33,741 bases of DNA from Alphaproteobacteria bacterium (GCA_017621635.1 JAGASU010000125.1:1-33741); one strand, 5' to 3'. Numbered from the stretch's first letter, positions 16,274 through 24,221 are shown. The notes: a model not told the origin generated them from the letters alone. A program made the numbers and translations.

Positions 16274-16693
16274 ATGGAAAAAATAATTAAAAAAATCAAT
16301 TCCGGTGCAGAATTGACCGAAGTTGAACAGCTATTGATGTTAACCGGCAATCAGGCTGTGGATTTGCTTAAAACCTACATTAAAAACCATAGGCTCACGC
16401 CGTTTGTTGAGGCTGATATGCTTTTGCTGCCCGACGCCCCCGCATTGCTAGAGGTTTATGCTCAAAAATATCCGCTGCACCCGCGTGCGGAAAATGAGCT
16501 GGTCAAATCCGAGCATATTTACGATCTGGCTGAAATTTATATCAAAAACGGCCATAAGTTTTGGGACAAAGCAGAACTCGAGTTCTTAAAACACCCTTAC
16601 AACAAACCGCTGATAACGCTCTATATCGAGCAAAACAAAAACATCCTCTCTGATGACGCCCTCGACATCATCGAAAAACATTATTTCAACTAA
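16274..16693 (+). CDS. Small helical-repeat protein, 139 aa
   Basis: No signal peptide or membrane segment is visible. The sequence contains an internal repeat of 27-28 residues, with Glu18, Glu46, Glu73 and Glu101 at equivalent positions. Each is followed by a hydrophobic helix of the form E-x-x-L ... LL-x-x-YI-K-N (for example AELEFLKHPYNKPLITLYIEQ). This is a helical hairpin repeat of TPR/ankyrin-like length, suggesting a protein-binding scaffold. It has its own promoter and a terminator 5 nt after the stop. I do not recognise a named family. The coding call is supported by the flanking signals and the repeat periodicity. Confidence 0.75.
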   Translation: MEKIIKKINSGAELTEVEQLLMLTGNQAVDLLKTYIKNHRLTPFVEADMLLLPDAPALLEVYAQKYPLHPRAENELVKSEHIYDLAEIYIKNGHKFWDKAELEFLKHPYNKPLITLYIEQNKNILSDDALDIIEKHYFN

Positions 16694-16697
16694 TCAA

Positions 16698-16724
16698 AAA
16701 CTCCGGCAAAACCGGAGTTTTTTT
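16698..16724. terminator. Bidirectional terminator between the 139-aa gene and gmhA copy 2
   Basis: A 9-bp stem (16698-16706 with 16712-16720) around a 5-nt loop has T runs on the plus side and A runs before it. It can therefore end the plus-strand gene and also the leftward six-gene operon whose last stop is at 16761. Confidence 0.85.
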
Positions 16725-16760
16725 ATCTTTAAAGAAACAAACGTCAATATTCTTTTTCTA

Positions 16761-17342
16761 TCATTTATTTAAATTTCCATAAAACTCCCGCTCAATCAAA
16801 TCGCACACCAAATGTCCGACCGTGATATGCATTTCCTGAATATGCGCAGAGGTAGTCGCCGGCACACATAATGAATAATCAGCCAGCTCTTTCATCAATC
16901 CGCCTTTGGCGCCGACAAGCGCAATAGTCGTTATGCCCGTCTTTTTCGCTTGTTCAAATGCCAACACCACATTTTTGGAGTTACCGGAGGTGGAAAGGCC
17001 GACCAACACATCGCCTTTTTGTCCCACACCTTCAAGCTGGCGGGAAAAGACAACATCATAGCCGTAATCGTTGCCGATAGCCGTTAAATTTGACGTATCA
17101 ACCGTTAAAGAAAGGGAGTTCATCGCCGGTCGGTTGATTTTATACCGTCCGACCAACTCTGCCGCCAAATGTTGCGCTTGCGCTGCTGAGCCGCCATTAC
17201 CGCACCAGATAACCTTATGCCCGTTTTTAATCGCCTCAATGCAGATATCTGCAATTCTGACCACTTGCTCGGACATCAGCTTAAGTTCCTTGAGCTGACC
17301 GGCTAATTCTTCAATTTGTGCATAAACATATTCTTTCATCAT
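16761..17342 (-). CDS. gmhA: Sedoheptulose-7-phosphate isomerase, copy 2
   Basis: A second SIS-domain phosphoheptose isomerase (193 aa) with WCGNGGSAAQAQHLAAELVGR, TVDTSNLTAIGNDYG, GLSTSGNSKNV and QEMHITVGHLVCDLIE. It has all the active-site segments of copy 1 but by eye only about 60 % identity to it, so it is not a recent duplicate. The ATG at 17342 overlaps the hldE stop (ATGA). An alternative ATG lies one codon later. It is the last gene of the leftward operon and presumably supplies heptose 7-phosphate to the HldE encoded just upstream. Confidence 0.95.
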   Translation of the reverse strand: MMKEYVYAQIEELAGQLKELKLMSEQVVRIADICIEAIKNGHKVIWCGNGGSAAQAQHLAAELVGRYKINRPAMNSLSLTVDTSNLTAIGNDYGYDVVFSRQLEGVGQKGDVLVGLSTSGNSKNVVLAFEQAKKTGITTIALVGAKGGLMKELADYSLCVPATTSAHIQEMHITVGHLVCDLIEREFYGNLNK

Positions 17343-18823
17343 AATCCTTTCATTTTGTTAACTAAACTTGAGGTCGAATATCCCTCAATCCGTTTGAGAA
17401 TAATCGCTTTACCGCCATAACTTTCAGCCAGTCTGCCTTCCGGCCAATGTGCCAAATCGTATCCCTCTTTGGCAACAACATCGGGTTTTAATGCCTCAAC
17501 AATAAAAAGCGGGCTGTCCTCATCAAACACAATCACATAATCAATAAATTCTAAAGACGCCAAAAGTAACGCCCGCGTTTTTTCATCTTGAACAGGACGG
17601 CTGTCGCCTTTATAACGCTTGACTGATTGATCGGAGTTAACCGCCACGATTAACACGTCGCAGAGCTTTTTCGCTTCAATAAAAGAACTCAAATGTCCCA
17701 AATGACAGCAATCAAAACACCCGTTAGTGAAACCGACGGTTTTGTGTTCGTCTTTTAATCGTTTAACAATCTCAACAGCTTGGGGCAGGGTGATGATTTT
17801 CTTTTTTTGCTTCCACCCGTCTAAAGGAGTTTCTTTTTGCGAAAGGGCGGCTTTAAGCTCATCGGCCTGCACTGTTGCCGTGCCGAGTTTGCCCACCACA
17901 ATCCCCGAGGCTAGGTTGGCAAGCTTCATCGCTTCTTTAATACTGACACCGCACCCGAGCGCTGCACCCAGAGTTGCCAACACAGTATCTCCCGCCCCCG
18001 AAACATCAAAAACTTCTTTGGCAATAGTCGGAATTTGCAGCAAATCTTCCGGATTTTCCCCCGGAATATACATCATTCCATACTCAGACAAGGTAACAAG
18101 CAAATTTTTAATCTGATATTTCTCAAACAAAAAACGCGCGCCTTCTTTGGCTTTATCATGAAAATCCGCACTTAAAGGCTGATAACGCCGTCCGCTGGCC
18201 TCGCTGAATTCTTTTAAATTCGGCTTGACTAAAGTTGCGCCCGCATATTTGGAATAATCCGCTCCTTTCGGATCAACCAAAACCGGCTTATGAAATTGTC
18301 CGCAAATCTCAATCACTAACTGAGCGGTAACCGGTGTAAACATTCCTTTGTTATAATCAGACAATAAAACAATATCCGCGTTTTTAACCGCCTGTGTCAC
18401 TATTTTCTGAAACTTAGGCAAAAGTTCGCTCACCACCGGAATAATCTCTTCCTGATCGGCTCTGAGCAAATGGTTGTTGCCGGCAATCAATCTCGTTTTA
18501 ACAATCGTCGGAAAGTCAGACAACTTTAAAAGGTGGTTGTGTACGCCAATCTTGGCAAGCAATCTTTGCACTCTGTCCCCATTCTCATCTTTGCCGACAA
18601 TACCGATAAAACAAGACTTGGCGCCAAGGGCAGCCAAATTAGCCGCAACATTTCCGGCTCCGCCCAGCATAACCTTTTCTCTCTCCCATTTAAACACCGG
18701 CACCGGCGCCTCTGGCGAAATCCGCTCCACTTTGCCATAAATAAACCGATCCAGCATAATATCGCCGACAATCAGCACCTTAACATTCTTAAAACTATCA
18801 ATCACCGAACTCAACAGCTCCAT
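17339..18823 (-). CDS. hldE: Bifunctional heptose-7-phosphate kinase / heptose-1-phosphate adenylyltransferase, copy 2
   Basis: This 494-aa HldE has the PfkB-type kinase domain (MLGGAGNVA near 52-60; DVSGAGDT around 275) and the C-terminal nucleotidyltransferase domain (TNGCFDCCHLGH around 370-380). By eye it is roughly 55 % identical to copy 1. The ATG at 18823 is preferred over GTG codons just upstream because AAAGGAGAGG lies 8 nt before it. It sits 13 nt after the AT-rich GT9-like gene and overlaps gmhA by 4 nt. No gmhB accompanies this copy, so it depends on the gmhB at 6509 or another phosphatase. Confidence 0.95.
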   Translation of the reverse strand: MELLSSVIDSFKNVKVLIVGDIMLDRFIYGKVERISPEAPVPVFKWEREKVMLGGAGNVAANLAALGAKSCFIGIVGKDENGDRVQRLLAKIGVHNHLLKLSDFPTIVKTRLIAGNNHLLRADQEEIIPVVSELLPKFQKIVTQAVKNADIVLLSDYNKGMFTPVTAQLVIEICGQFHKPVLVDPKGADYSKYAGATLVKPNLKEFSEASGRRYQPLSADFHDKAKEGARFLFEKYQIKNLLVTLSEYGMMYIPGENPEDLLQIPTIAKEVFDVSGAGDTVLATLGAALGCGVSIKEAMKLANLASGIVVGKLGTATVQADELKAALSQKETPLDGWKQKKKIITLPQAVEIVKRLKDEHKTVGFTNGCFDCCHLGHLSSFIEAKKLCDVLIVAVNSDQSVKRYKGDSRPVQDEKTRALLLASLEFIDYVIVFDEDSPLFIVEALKPDVVAKEGYDLAHWPEGRLAESYGGKAIILKRIEGYSTSSLVNKMKGL

Positions 18824-18836
18824 CACCACCTCTCCT

Positions 18837-20051
18837 TTAATTCTTTTGTGTAAGAGATAAAATATTTTTCATTTCACAGAAACATTTCCAAACAAATTCA
18901 GGTTTATAAGTAAATCGGTCAGCTTCATAATCAGCCTTCATTTCATTTTGGGGACAAAGGAATTGTCGATCTGATGGTATTTTACTGTAATTCTTATTTG
19001 CGATAATAAACATATTTGAAAAATAAACAGAATGCAGACAAACATCATAAAAATGATGCAGAACTAAATTTGGGATACCCATTGCCGCAGAAATGGATGC
19101 AAAGCAGCTAATAACAGTAATAAAAGATAAATCAACCCCTTTATTTTTTATTAATTGTAGCAACGATATTGTTTCTGTAATAAGCAAATCTTTTATATTT
19201 AGCTTCAGTAATTTATTATGGTGAAGTTTTGTTTTTTCAACAGTAATTACAAAGAATCCTGCATTTAATAATTTTGTTATAATTTCATCAACATATTCAT
19301 AAGTATAATGGCTAGATCGAGCCGTTAATTGAACAAAAACGACCTTATCCATATAATTTTTATATTTTTCAAATATATTTAATATCTTAACACTTGCCTG
19401 ATAATCATAAATAATTGGTGGCAGATTAATGTAGGGTACATCTAGTTTATATGTCTCACACAAGGTTTGGTTCCTAGATATCACAGAAGCATTATGTTGA
19501 TATATGACCGGTAAGAGCAGGACATCATCTTTTTTTATTTTATAACATTCTATATAATCATAATTTTTCCAATTATTTTTATTAGGTTTGCCATTATAAT
19601 AAAATACATTTTCAAAATTAGGATTTTTCTTTAGACAATCAGCAACTAAAGGGGAATTGTTTCCATCAAAATTTTTTGATACATATGCATCAAAAGACAA
19701 CTGGGGGTATTTAATTTTCAATGCTTCAAAAAATCGTGTTGTATAAAAATAATCTCCAATACCCATAAAAAATATAAAACCTATTTTTTTTATTTTCGGA
19801 TTTAACTTTAACGCCATATTTATATCAAATATAATATGTTGATTTACGTCTATATGAGGTATTCTAAAAGCATCAATATATTTCTTAAAAAAATAAGAAA
19901 CATCTAAACTATTATCTTCAATAACTAAACACCATGAAGTGTATTTTGTTTCTTTCGTTTTGATTTTTTTATATTTTGTTTTATAATGTTGCTTAGTTTT
20001 ACCAAAAGTAATATTCTTTAATATTTTATACTTTAATGATTTTAAACTCAT
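18837..20051 (-). CDS. Divergent GT9-like glycosyltransferase, 404 aa, AT-rich
   Basis: The segment IGFIFFMGIGDYFYTTRFFEALKIKYPQLSFDAYVS (about 90-125) matches the GT9 N-terminal pattern with its conserved GD and a following receptor-sugar helix. VVFVQLTARSSHYTYEYVDEIITKLL and TVISCFASISAAMGIPNLVLHH resemble the C-terminal domain, although the usual D-S/T-G-P-x-H is lost. A basic N-terminal extension of about 85 residues is present. The gene is far richer in A/T than hldE next to it, suggesting acquisition by transfer. It starts 1 nt after the preceding stop, with GGAGAG as binding site. Probable heptose or hexose transfer to a surface glycan; catalytic competence is uncertain. Confidence 0.65.
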   Translation of the reverse strand: MSLKSLKYKILKNITFGKTKQHYKTKYKKIKTKETKYTSWCLVIEDNSLDVSYFFKKYIDAFRIPHIDVNQHIIFDINMALKLNPKIKKIGFIFFMGIGDYFYTTRFFEALKIKYPQLSFDAYVSKNFDGNNSPLVADCLKKNPNFENVFYYNGKPNKNNWKNYDYIECYKIKKDDVLLLPVIYQHNASVISRNQTLCETYKLDVPYINLPPIIYDYQASVKILNIFEKYKNYMDKVVFVQLTARSSHYTYEYVDEIITKLLNAGFFVITVEKTKLHHNKLLKLNIKDLLITETISLLQLIKNKGVDLSFITVISCFASISAAMGIPNLVLHHFYDVCLHSVYFSNMFIIANKNYSKIPSDRQFLCPQNEMKADYEADRFTYKPEFVWKCFCEMKNILSLTQKN

Positions 20052-20052
20052 T

Positions 20053-21225
20053 TTATCTCTCCGATAATTGTTCTATTGCGTTTTCTACATCATCAACTGT
20101 TACAGCATTGATCGAGTAAAATGAACTTTGGTGCTTAGTTTTATAGTTTTGATGCACAAGCTTCATGAAGACATCATTTACTATGATTTTATATTTTTCA
20201 GATTCAGGATATTTAATAAATCTGGGATATGAACCGCCAGATGAAATACATATCGCTTTAGTTCGCAAAGCTACTGCTACATGAAAGAAACCGCTATCAT
20301 TTCCAATATATAAAGAAGCATTATTTATAAGATTAAATAAAGTTTTATAATCTAGTCCGGCTAAAATCTCAGCTTTCTCTCCTGATAATTGGTTTACAAT
20401 TTGCATATCACCAGCTTCTGATTTTGTTCCAATCAAATAAACTTTTAATTTTCTGTTATTTTGCAAATAAGAAACTATTTGTGCATAATTTTTTAAGTGC
20501 CATTTTCTAAAGTTATCTTGAGCACCAACACAAATTACAGCATATTTTTCACTGCTTTTTGTTTTAGCTAATTTTATAGTTGGAATATCTGTATCAATTT
20601 TTTGATCTAAAAGCTTTTCAAAGAAATTTCTATTTAGCTTATATTCAAAATCAACAAATTCAACAGGCAAAACCTGAGTGTATTGAAGAAAGTGCTGGTT
20701 ATCACTAAATTCTAAATCACCTGTTGTCCCTATAATTTCTTTAGCTTGTATTTTGGATATTAAAATATCTTGAATATAGCGAAAGACATTAACATTATGC
20801 GATGGAAACAATATAAGGTCATAAGTATTCTTTAATCCATTTGAAAATAATTTATTGACTTCTTTATATTGCTCATAGAAAGGTTTTTCAAAGAGCCTAT
20901 GTGGAATATATAAAACGTGATCAATAACATCTGCATCCAAATATTCTGGAATACTTTTAACAGTGGCAGAAGCAATTAATGTTAACTTTGCATTTTTATA
21001 TTTTTTAGAGGTTTTTATTGCTGAATAGAAGTTTCTCATCAAAATATAATCACCAATAGAATCAGCCGCAAAAATAAGAATACTCTTAGGTGTTCCATCA
21101 GGTGTATATTCAATTTTAGGATCAATATGATAATCTAAACAAACAAGTTTCTTTTTTCTAATTCTAATACCACAAAAATATAGCATTTCTTTATTATTTT
21201 TTAAAACTTTTTTAATGATTTTCAT
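20053..21225 (-). CDS. Glycosyltransferase family 9 (heptosyltransferase-like), 390 aa, AT-rich
   Basis: SILIFAADSIGDYILMRNFYSAIK (about 48-71) is the GT9 N-terminal loop. YAVICVGAQDNFRKWHLKNYAQIVSYL corresponds to the P/A-x-x-x-x-KxW segment, and IGNDSGFFHVAVALRTKAICIS is the nucleotide-sugar binding motif with the conserved His. A 45-residue N-terminal extension precedes the domain. Its start overlaps the preceding gene by 14 nt, with AAAGGA 9 nt upstream. Base composition is low in G+C like the next gene and unlike the flanking hldE and the fusion gene. A transferase using the ADP-heptose made by this operon is the simplest reading. Confidence 0.85.
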   Translation of the reverse strand: MKIIKKVLKNNKEMLYFCGIRIRKKKLVCLDYHIDPKIEYTPDGTPKSILIFAADSIGDYILMRNFYSAIKTSKKYKNAKLTLIASATVKSIPEYLDADVIDHVLYIPHRLFEKPFYEQYKEVNKLFSNGLKNTYDLILFPSHNVNVFRYIQDILISKIQAKEIIGTTGDLEFSDNQHFLQYTQVLPVEFVDFEYKLNRNFFEKLLDQKIDTDIPTIKLAKTKSSEKYAVICVGAQDNFRKWHLKNYAQIVSYLQNNRKLKVYLIGTKSEAGDMQIVNQLSGEKAEILAGLDYKTLFNLINNASLYIGNDSGFFHVAVALRTKAICISSGGSYPRFIKYPESEKYKIIVNDVFMKLVHQNYKTKHQSSFYSINAVTVDDVENAIEQLSER

Positions 21226-23197
21226 AAGAATATCCTTTCCTAATCGTTTTCAAAACATCCTCTGCCGTCACTTGATTAAGGCAGCAGGCGTTATCATTAG
21301 ACCTTAAACAAACTGTCCGCCATTCTCTTGCAACCCATTCGCAACCGGGGCAAAGGGTAGGTCGGATATTGATGTTTTCATCATAGCCGTAAAAAGCCTC
21401 ATTCGTCGGCCCGAACAGCACAACAGACGGTTTGGCACTCAAAAAATGCCTTAAATGAACCATACCGCACTCGCCGTCAATATGAAGCTGCGCTTCGTCA
21501 AGCAAAACCAACAATTCATTAAAATCAGTTTTCCCCGCAAGGCAAACGTCAACCCCTTTAATAATCTCCGAAGATAAATCGCCAACCTGAACCAGCAAAA
21601 CCTCGGGATATTCTTTTTTCAAAAACGTTACTAATTTTTCATACTGAGCTAAATTCCAAAGTCTGGTTGATTTATTGCGCTCCTTGCCATCAGCAATTCC
21701 CACGCCGCGATGAAGAGTGATAAACTTTTTAGTAAGCTGAAATTTTTTCAAAACCGCCAACTTGTCACAATGCAAATGAATCTTAAACCGGTCTTTAATT
21801 GAAAGCAGTCCCTCAATATCCGCTTCGCCAATTCGCCGCCTGTTTTGTAAAAGGCTGTAACGTTCTAACAAAAAATCTCCCTCGGTTCCGGCAGAAAACA
21901 TCAAGGGATGAGCCTTATTAAATAAAATAATCTTCTCTAAAAAAGCCTCTAACTCCGGCGCAAGCGCACACTTGGCCTTGTCAATAAATTCAACCTTAGG
22001 CGCCCGAACCAGCGAAATCACCACATCATATCCCGCCTCGCTCCCTTCAGCCGATACCCCTAAAATCTTATAATGCCCCGCCAGAAGCTCTGAAACTTCT
22101 TTGCGAAATATCTCGTCAACCGAAATCGAGACATCAATCTTATCAAAGCAATCCCGAAACTGCTCAATGTAATTAAGCGCGATTAGAATATCGCCCAATC
22201 CGCCGCCAAGCTTAAATAAAATATGGCAGGTACCATCATCAGCACCACGCAAACACCTTTTCTTCAAATGCCGCAAATACTCGTTCACAGCCTTAAAAAC
22301 AATCTTGCCCAAAACCTTAAGCGAATAATCATTTCCCTGTAAATATTGCTCAACTTTTCTGGTAATCCGCCACGAGCTGGAAAAATTGCGATAAAACCGA
22401 AATCTTTCAATAAACAATAAAAACTTCTTGTTCTTATAATCAAAATCAATCAGCTTTTTGTCGCAATAAACCGGATAAATAAACGGGCTGTCCGGATAAA
22501 CCCGTTTATATTTGCTAAAACTGAGCCAAAACCTCGGCCACACCGGCAAAGAAAAATGAAATTTCCTTTTATACCTTTCTTCCCAACTGGCCTCAAAGTG
22601 ATGCACGGCAAAACTCTCTTGATTATCCACACAAAAATAGCCGGTAGGATAAATAAAAGCCTTGTCAGTTATCTTAATAATTTCATTATCCGAATATACT
22701 TTACCGGCGCCGAACTGCCGCAAAACCGGCACCAGCCTTAAGGTGTTAACTAAAAGATCATACGTCCCGTCATTTTTCACAAAATGAATATCCTGATACA
22801 GCTTAAGCATTTCTTTAATAATAACATTTCCCTTAACTGCACCGATAACCGCCGTACCGATGCTTTCAAAAGCCCCGTGCTTTTCCGAGCCGATGAAAAA
22901 ATCATGCTTCAAAAACGCATCAAACGGCCGCCTTATCTCTACATCTGTGTCTAAATAAATTCCTCCTTCGCAAAACAAGGCATAGAGTCTGAACACGTCT
23001 GAAACAAACGCCCATTTTTTAGCCTTATAAGCCTCCATCACATAAGCGTTGTCAAAAAACAAATATAAATCTTTTTCCGACCACTCCCGAATTTCATAAT
23101 CAGGAAAAAACTTTTTCCAACTTTCCATACAAAAACGGATTTTCTCGCTTTTTTGCCCGCCGCCAAACCAGCAATAATGAATAATTTTAGGTATCAT
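21212..23197 (-). CDS. GT32-GT9 fusion glycosyltransferase, 661 aa
   Basis: Residues 1-250 form a GT32 (Gly_transf_sug, OCH1/capsule-type) domain: IPKIIHYCWFGGG at the start, WAFVSDVFRLYALFCEGGIYLDTDVE with the DXD motif at 83-85, and later AVHHFEASW. From about residue 322 a complete GT9 domain follows: LFKLGGGLGDILIALNYIEQF, FITLHRGVG with KSTRLWNLAQYEKLV, and HIDGECGMVHLRHFLSAKPSVVLFGPT. A Cys-rich C-terminal tail (CPGCEW, CLR, CCLNQ) may bind metal or form disulfides. One protein could thus add two successive sugars. It begins 21 nt after the recombinase-like gene and overlaps the next gene. Confidence 0.88.
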   Translation of the reverse strand: MIPKIIHYCWFGGGQKSEKIRFCMESWKKFFPDYEIREWSEKDLYLFFDNAYVMEAYKAKKWAFVSDVFRLYALFCEGGIYLDTDVEIRRPFDAFLKHDFFIGSEKHGAFESIGTAVIGAVKGNVIIKEMLKLYQDIHFVKNDGTYDLLVNTLRLVPVLRQFGAGKVYSDNEIIKITDKAFIYPTGYFCVDNQESFAVHHFEASWEERYKRKFHFSLPVWPRFWLSFSKYKRVYPDSPFIYPVYCDKKLIDFDYKNKKFLLFIERFRFYRNFSSSWRITRKVEQYLQGNDYSLKVLGKIVFKAVNEYLRHLKKRCLRGADDGTCHILFKLGGGLGDILIALNYIEQFRDCFDKIDVSISVDEIFRKEVSELLAGHYKILGVSAEGSEAGYDVVISLVRAPKVEFIDKAKCALAPELEAFLEKIILFNKAHPLMFSAGTEGDFLLERYSLLQNRRRIGEADIEGLLSIKDRFKIHLHCDKLAVLKKFQLTKKFITLHRGVGIADGKERNKSTRLWNLAQYEKLVTFLKKEYPEVLLVQVGDLSSEIIKGVDVCLAGKTDFNELLVLLDEAQLHIDGECGMVHLRHFLSAKPSVVLFGPTNEAFYGYDENINIRPTLCPGCEWVAREWRTVCLRSNDNACCLNQVTAEDVLKTIRKGYSYENH

Positions 23198-23218
23198 CGC
23201 CGCCTCGTTGAAAAAATA

Positions 23219-23815
23219 CTAAGCTTCATTTTTCTCCCCTTTTTTTCTAAATTCGGGGTGTTCTCTGTAAAAACCATAAAGCGTCGGTGTGCTGACGTTA
23301 AGCGCTTTGGCAATCATCGCATTGGTTGCGCCTTGCTGCTTTAGCAAAAGAATTTGTTCTTCTTTATCATCGAGAAGATGCGTTTTATTGCGCGATCTGC
23401 GGCCTAAAATCACCCCGTCGGCTTTTCGTTCTGCAAGCGCTTTCTTTGTCACAACCGAAACTAAACTGTTTCTGATATCAATAGCTAAATGCAGTCCTTT
23501 AAGAAGTGTTTTACTGCTCCGATTAGGGGGGAAGATAAAATCTTCAGCCGCCAGAATAACCGTAATATTCTTGCTCAAAGCAAGTTCCAAGGTCTTAACC
23601 ACTAAAGGAAGACTGGCCCCAAGGCAAACCACATTAGCCGCAATCACAACACAATCTTTACGGCAAATCTCTTGTAAAAACGCGGCGAAATCATTGTTTT
23701 TGACCACCAAATCAATAGAATACTCAGAATGATCTGCCATAAAACCGGAGACAATCTCGGCCTGCTTCTCTTGATCAACGTTCTTTGGATTCGTATCTAA
23801 ATAATGTAAAAACAT
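23219..23815 (-). CDS. Catalytically dead serine-recombinase-like DNA-binding protein, 198 aa
   Basis: The whole length aligns by eye with resolvases/invertases (gamma-delta, Hin). HYLDTNPKNVDQEKQ stands where YARVSTxxQ should be. VVCLGAS (63-68) replaces DRLGRD. KKALAERKADGVILGRRSRNK (to residue 144) matches the AxxxG-xxxGR arm, and a C-terminal helix-turn-helix follows (about 162-183, TNAMIAKALNVSTPTLYGFY). The nucleophilic Ser and its Arg/Asp partners are all replaced, so recombination is not expected while DNA binding is. The start is set at the ATG 23815, where homology begins; a TTG at 23851 would add 12 residues. It is the first gene of the glycan operon and probably its regulator. Confidence 0.75.
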   Translation of the reverse strand: MFLHYLDTNPKNVDQEKQAEIVSGFMADHSEYSIDLVVKNNDFAAFLQEICRKDCVVIAANVVCLGASLPLVVKTLELALSKNITVILAAEDFIFPPNRSSKTLLKGLHLAIDIRNSLVSVVTKKALAERKADGVILGRRSRNKTHLLDDKEEQILLLKQQGATNAMIAKALNVSTPTLYGFYREHPEFRKKGEKNEA

Positions 23816-23860
23816 ATCTTCACTTTCCGGCTGAATAACTGATTTTACCAATATTAATTA

Positions 23861-23982
23861 TTTAATGGACGATAGAATCTTATAGCCTAATAGTCAAGCG
23901 CTATTTTCGGAAATCATTGAAAGTTTTAAAAAAATATTAAAAAACAAAGTTTTTTTAATGTGCGTATCTATCGTCCCTTAAA
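23861..23982. repeat. Inverted repeat bracketing the glycan-operon promoter
   Basis: The left arm 23861-23876 reads TTTAATGGACGATAGA. The right arm 23967-23982, read on the other strand, is TTTAAGGGACGATAGA. They agree at 15 of 16 positions and are 90 bp apart. The left arm overlaps the -10 box of the leftward promoter. Because transcription should start near 23862, the right arm is outside the transcript, so this is a DNA-level element rather than an RNA hairpin. Confidence 0.8.
23869..23897 (-). promoter_or_regulatory. Predicted promoter of the six-gene glycan operon
   Basis: On the minus strand TTGACT (23897-23892) is followed after exactly 17 nt by TATCGT (23874-23869). The start would fall near 23862, about 46 nt before the ATG at 23815. 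A weaker TATAAG at 23884-23879 has no -35 at suitable distance. The -10 lies inside an arm of the inverted repeat. Confidence 0.6.
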
Positions 23983-24184
23983 CAAACTCTCCCCAAAAAC
24001 ATACATTTTTCACGTCAAAACAATAGACTAAGAAGCGCACAGCTTGATACAAAATAAAAAAATCCCGCTAAAAAACAAGCCTCGGAATTTACTTAAATTT
24101 TTCTGCTTTCCTGTTAATAACCGGTTGCGAAATAAAAAAAATCAATAATTAAAAGTTGTAAAAACAATCACGAAACCCTAAAAC

Positions 24185-24214
24185 AAAAAAAGGCACCATA
24201 AAGGCACCTTTTTT
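24185..24214 (-). terminator. Probable terminator on the minus strand
   Basis: In minus-strand RNA the two GGUGCC hexamers pair with each other (two central G-U pairs). They are extended by A6/U6 to a 12-bp stem around UUUAU and followed by U7. In plus-strand RNA the same positions give C-A mismatches. It lies just beyond the broken tRNA copy. Confidence 0.6.
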
Positions 24215-24221
24215 CTTTTAC

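Noticed and set aside
23936-23959. A-rich/T-rich inverted repeat inside the promoter segment, considered as a terminator
   Set aside because: The arms are nearly pure A and T with one G-C pair, so the hairpin would be weak, and no gene ends there.
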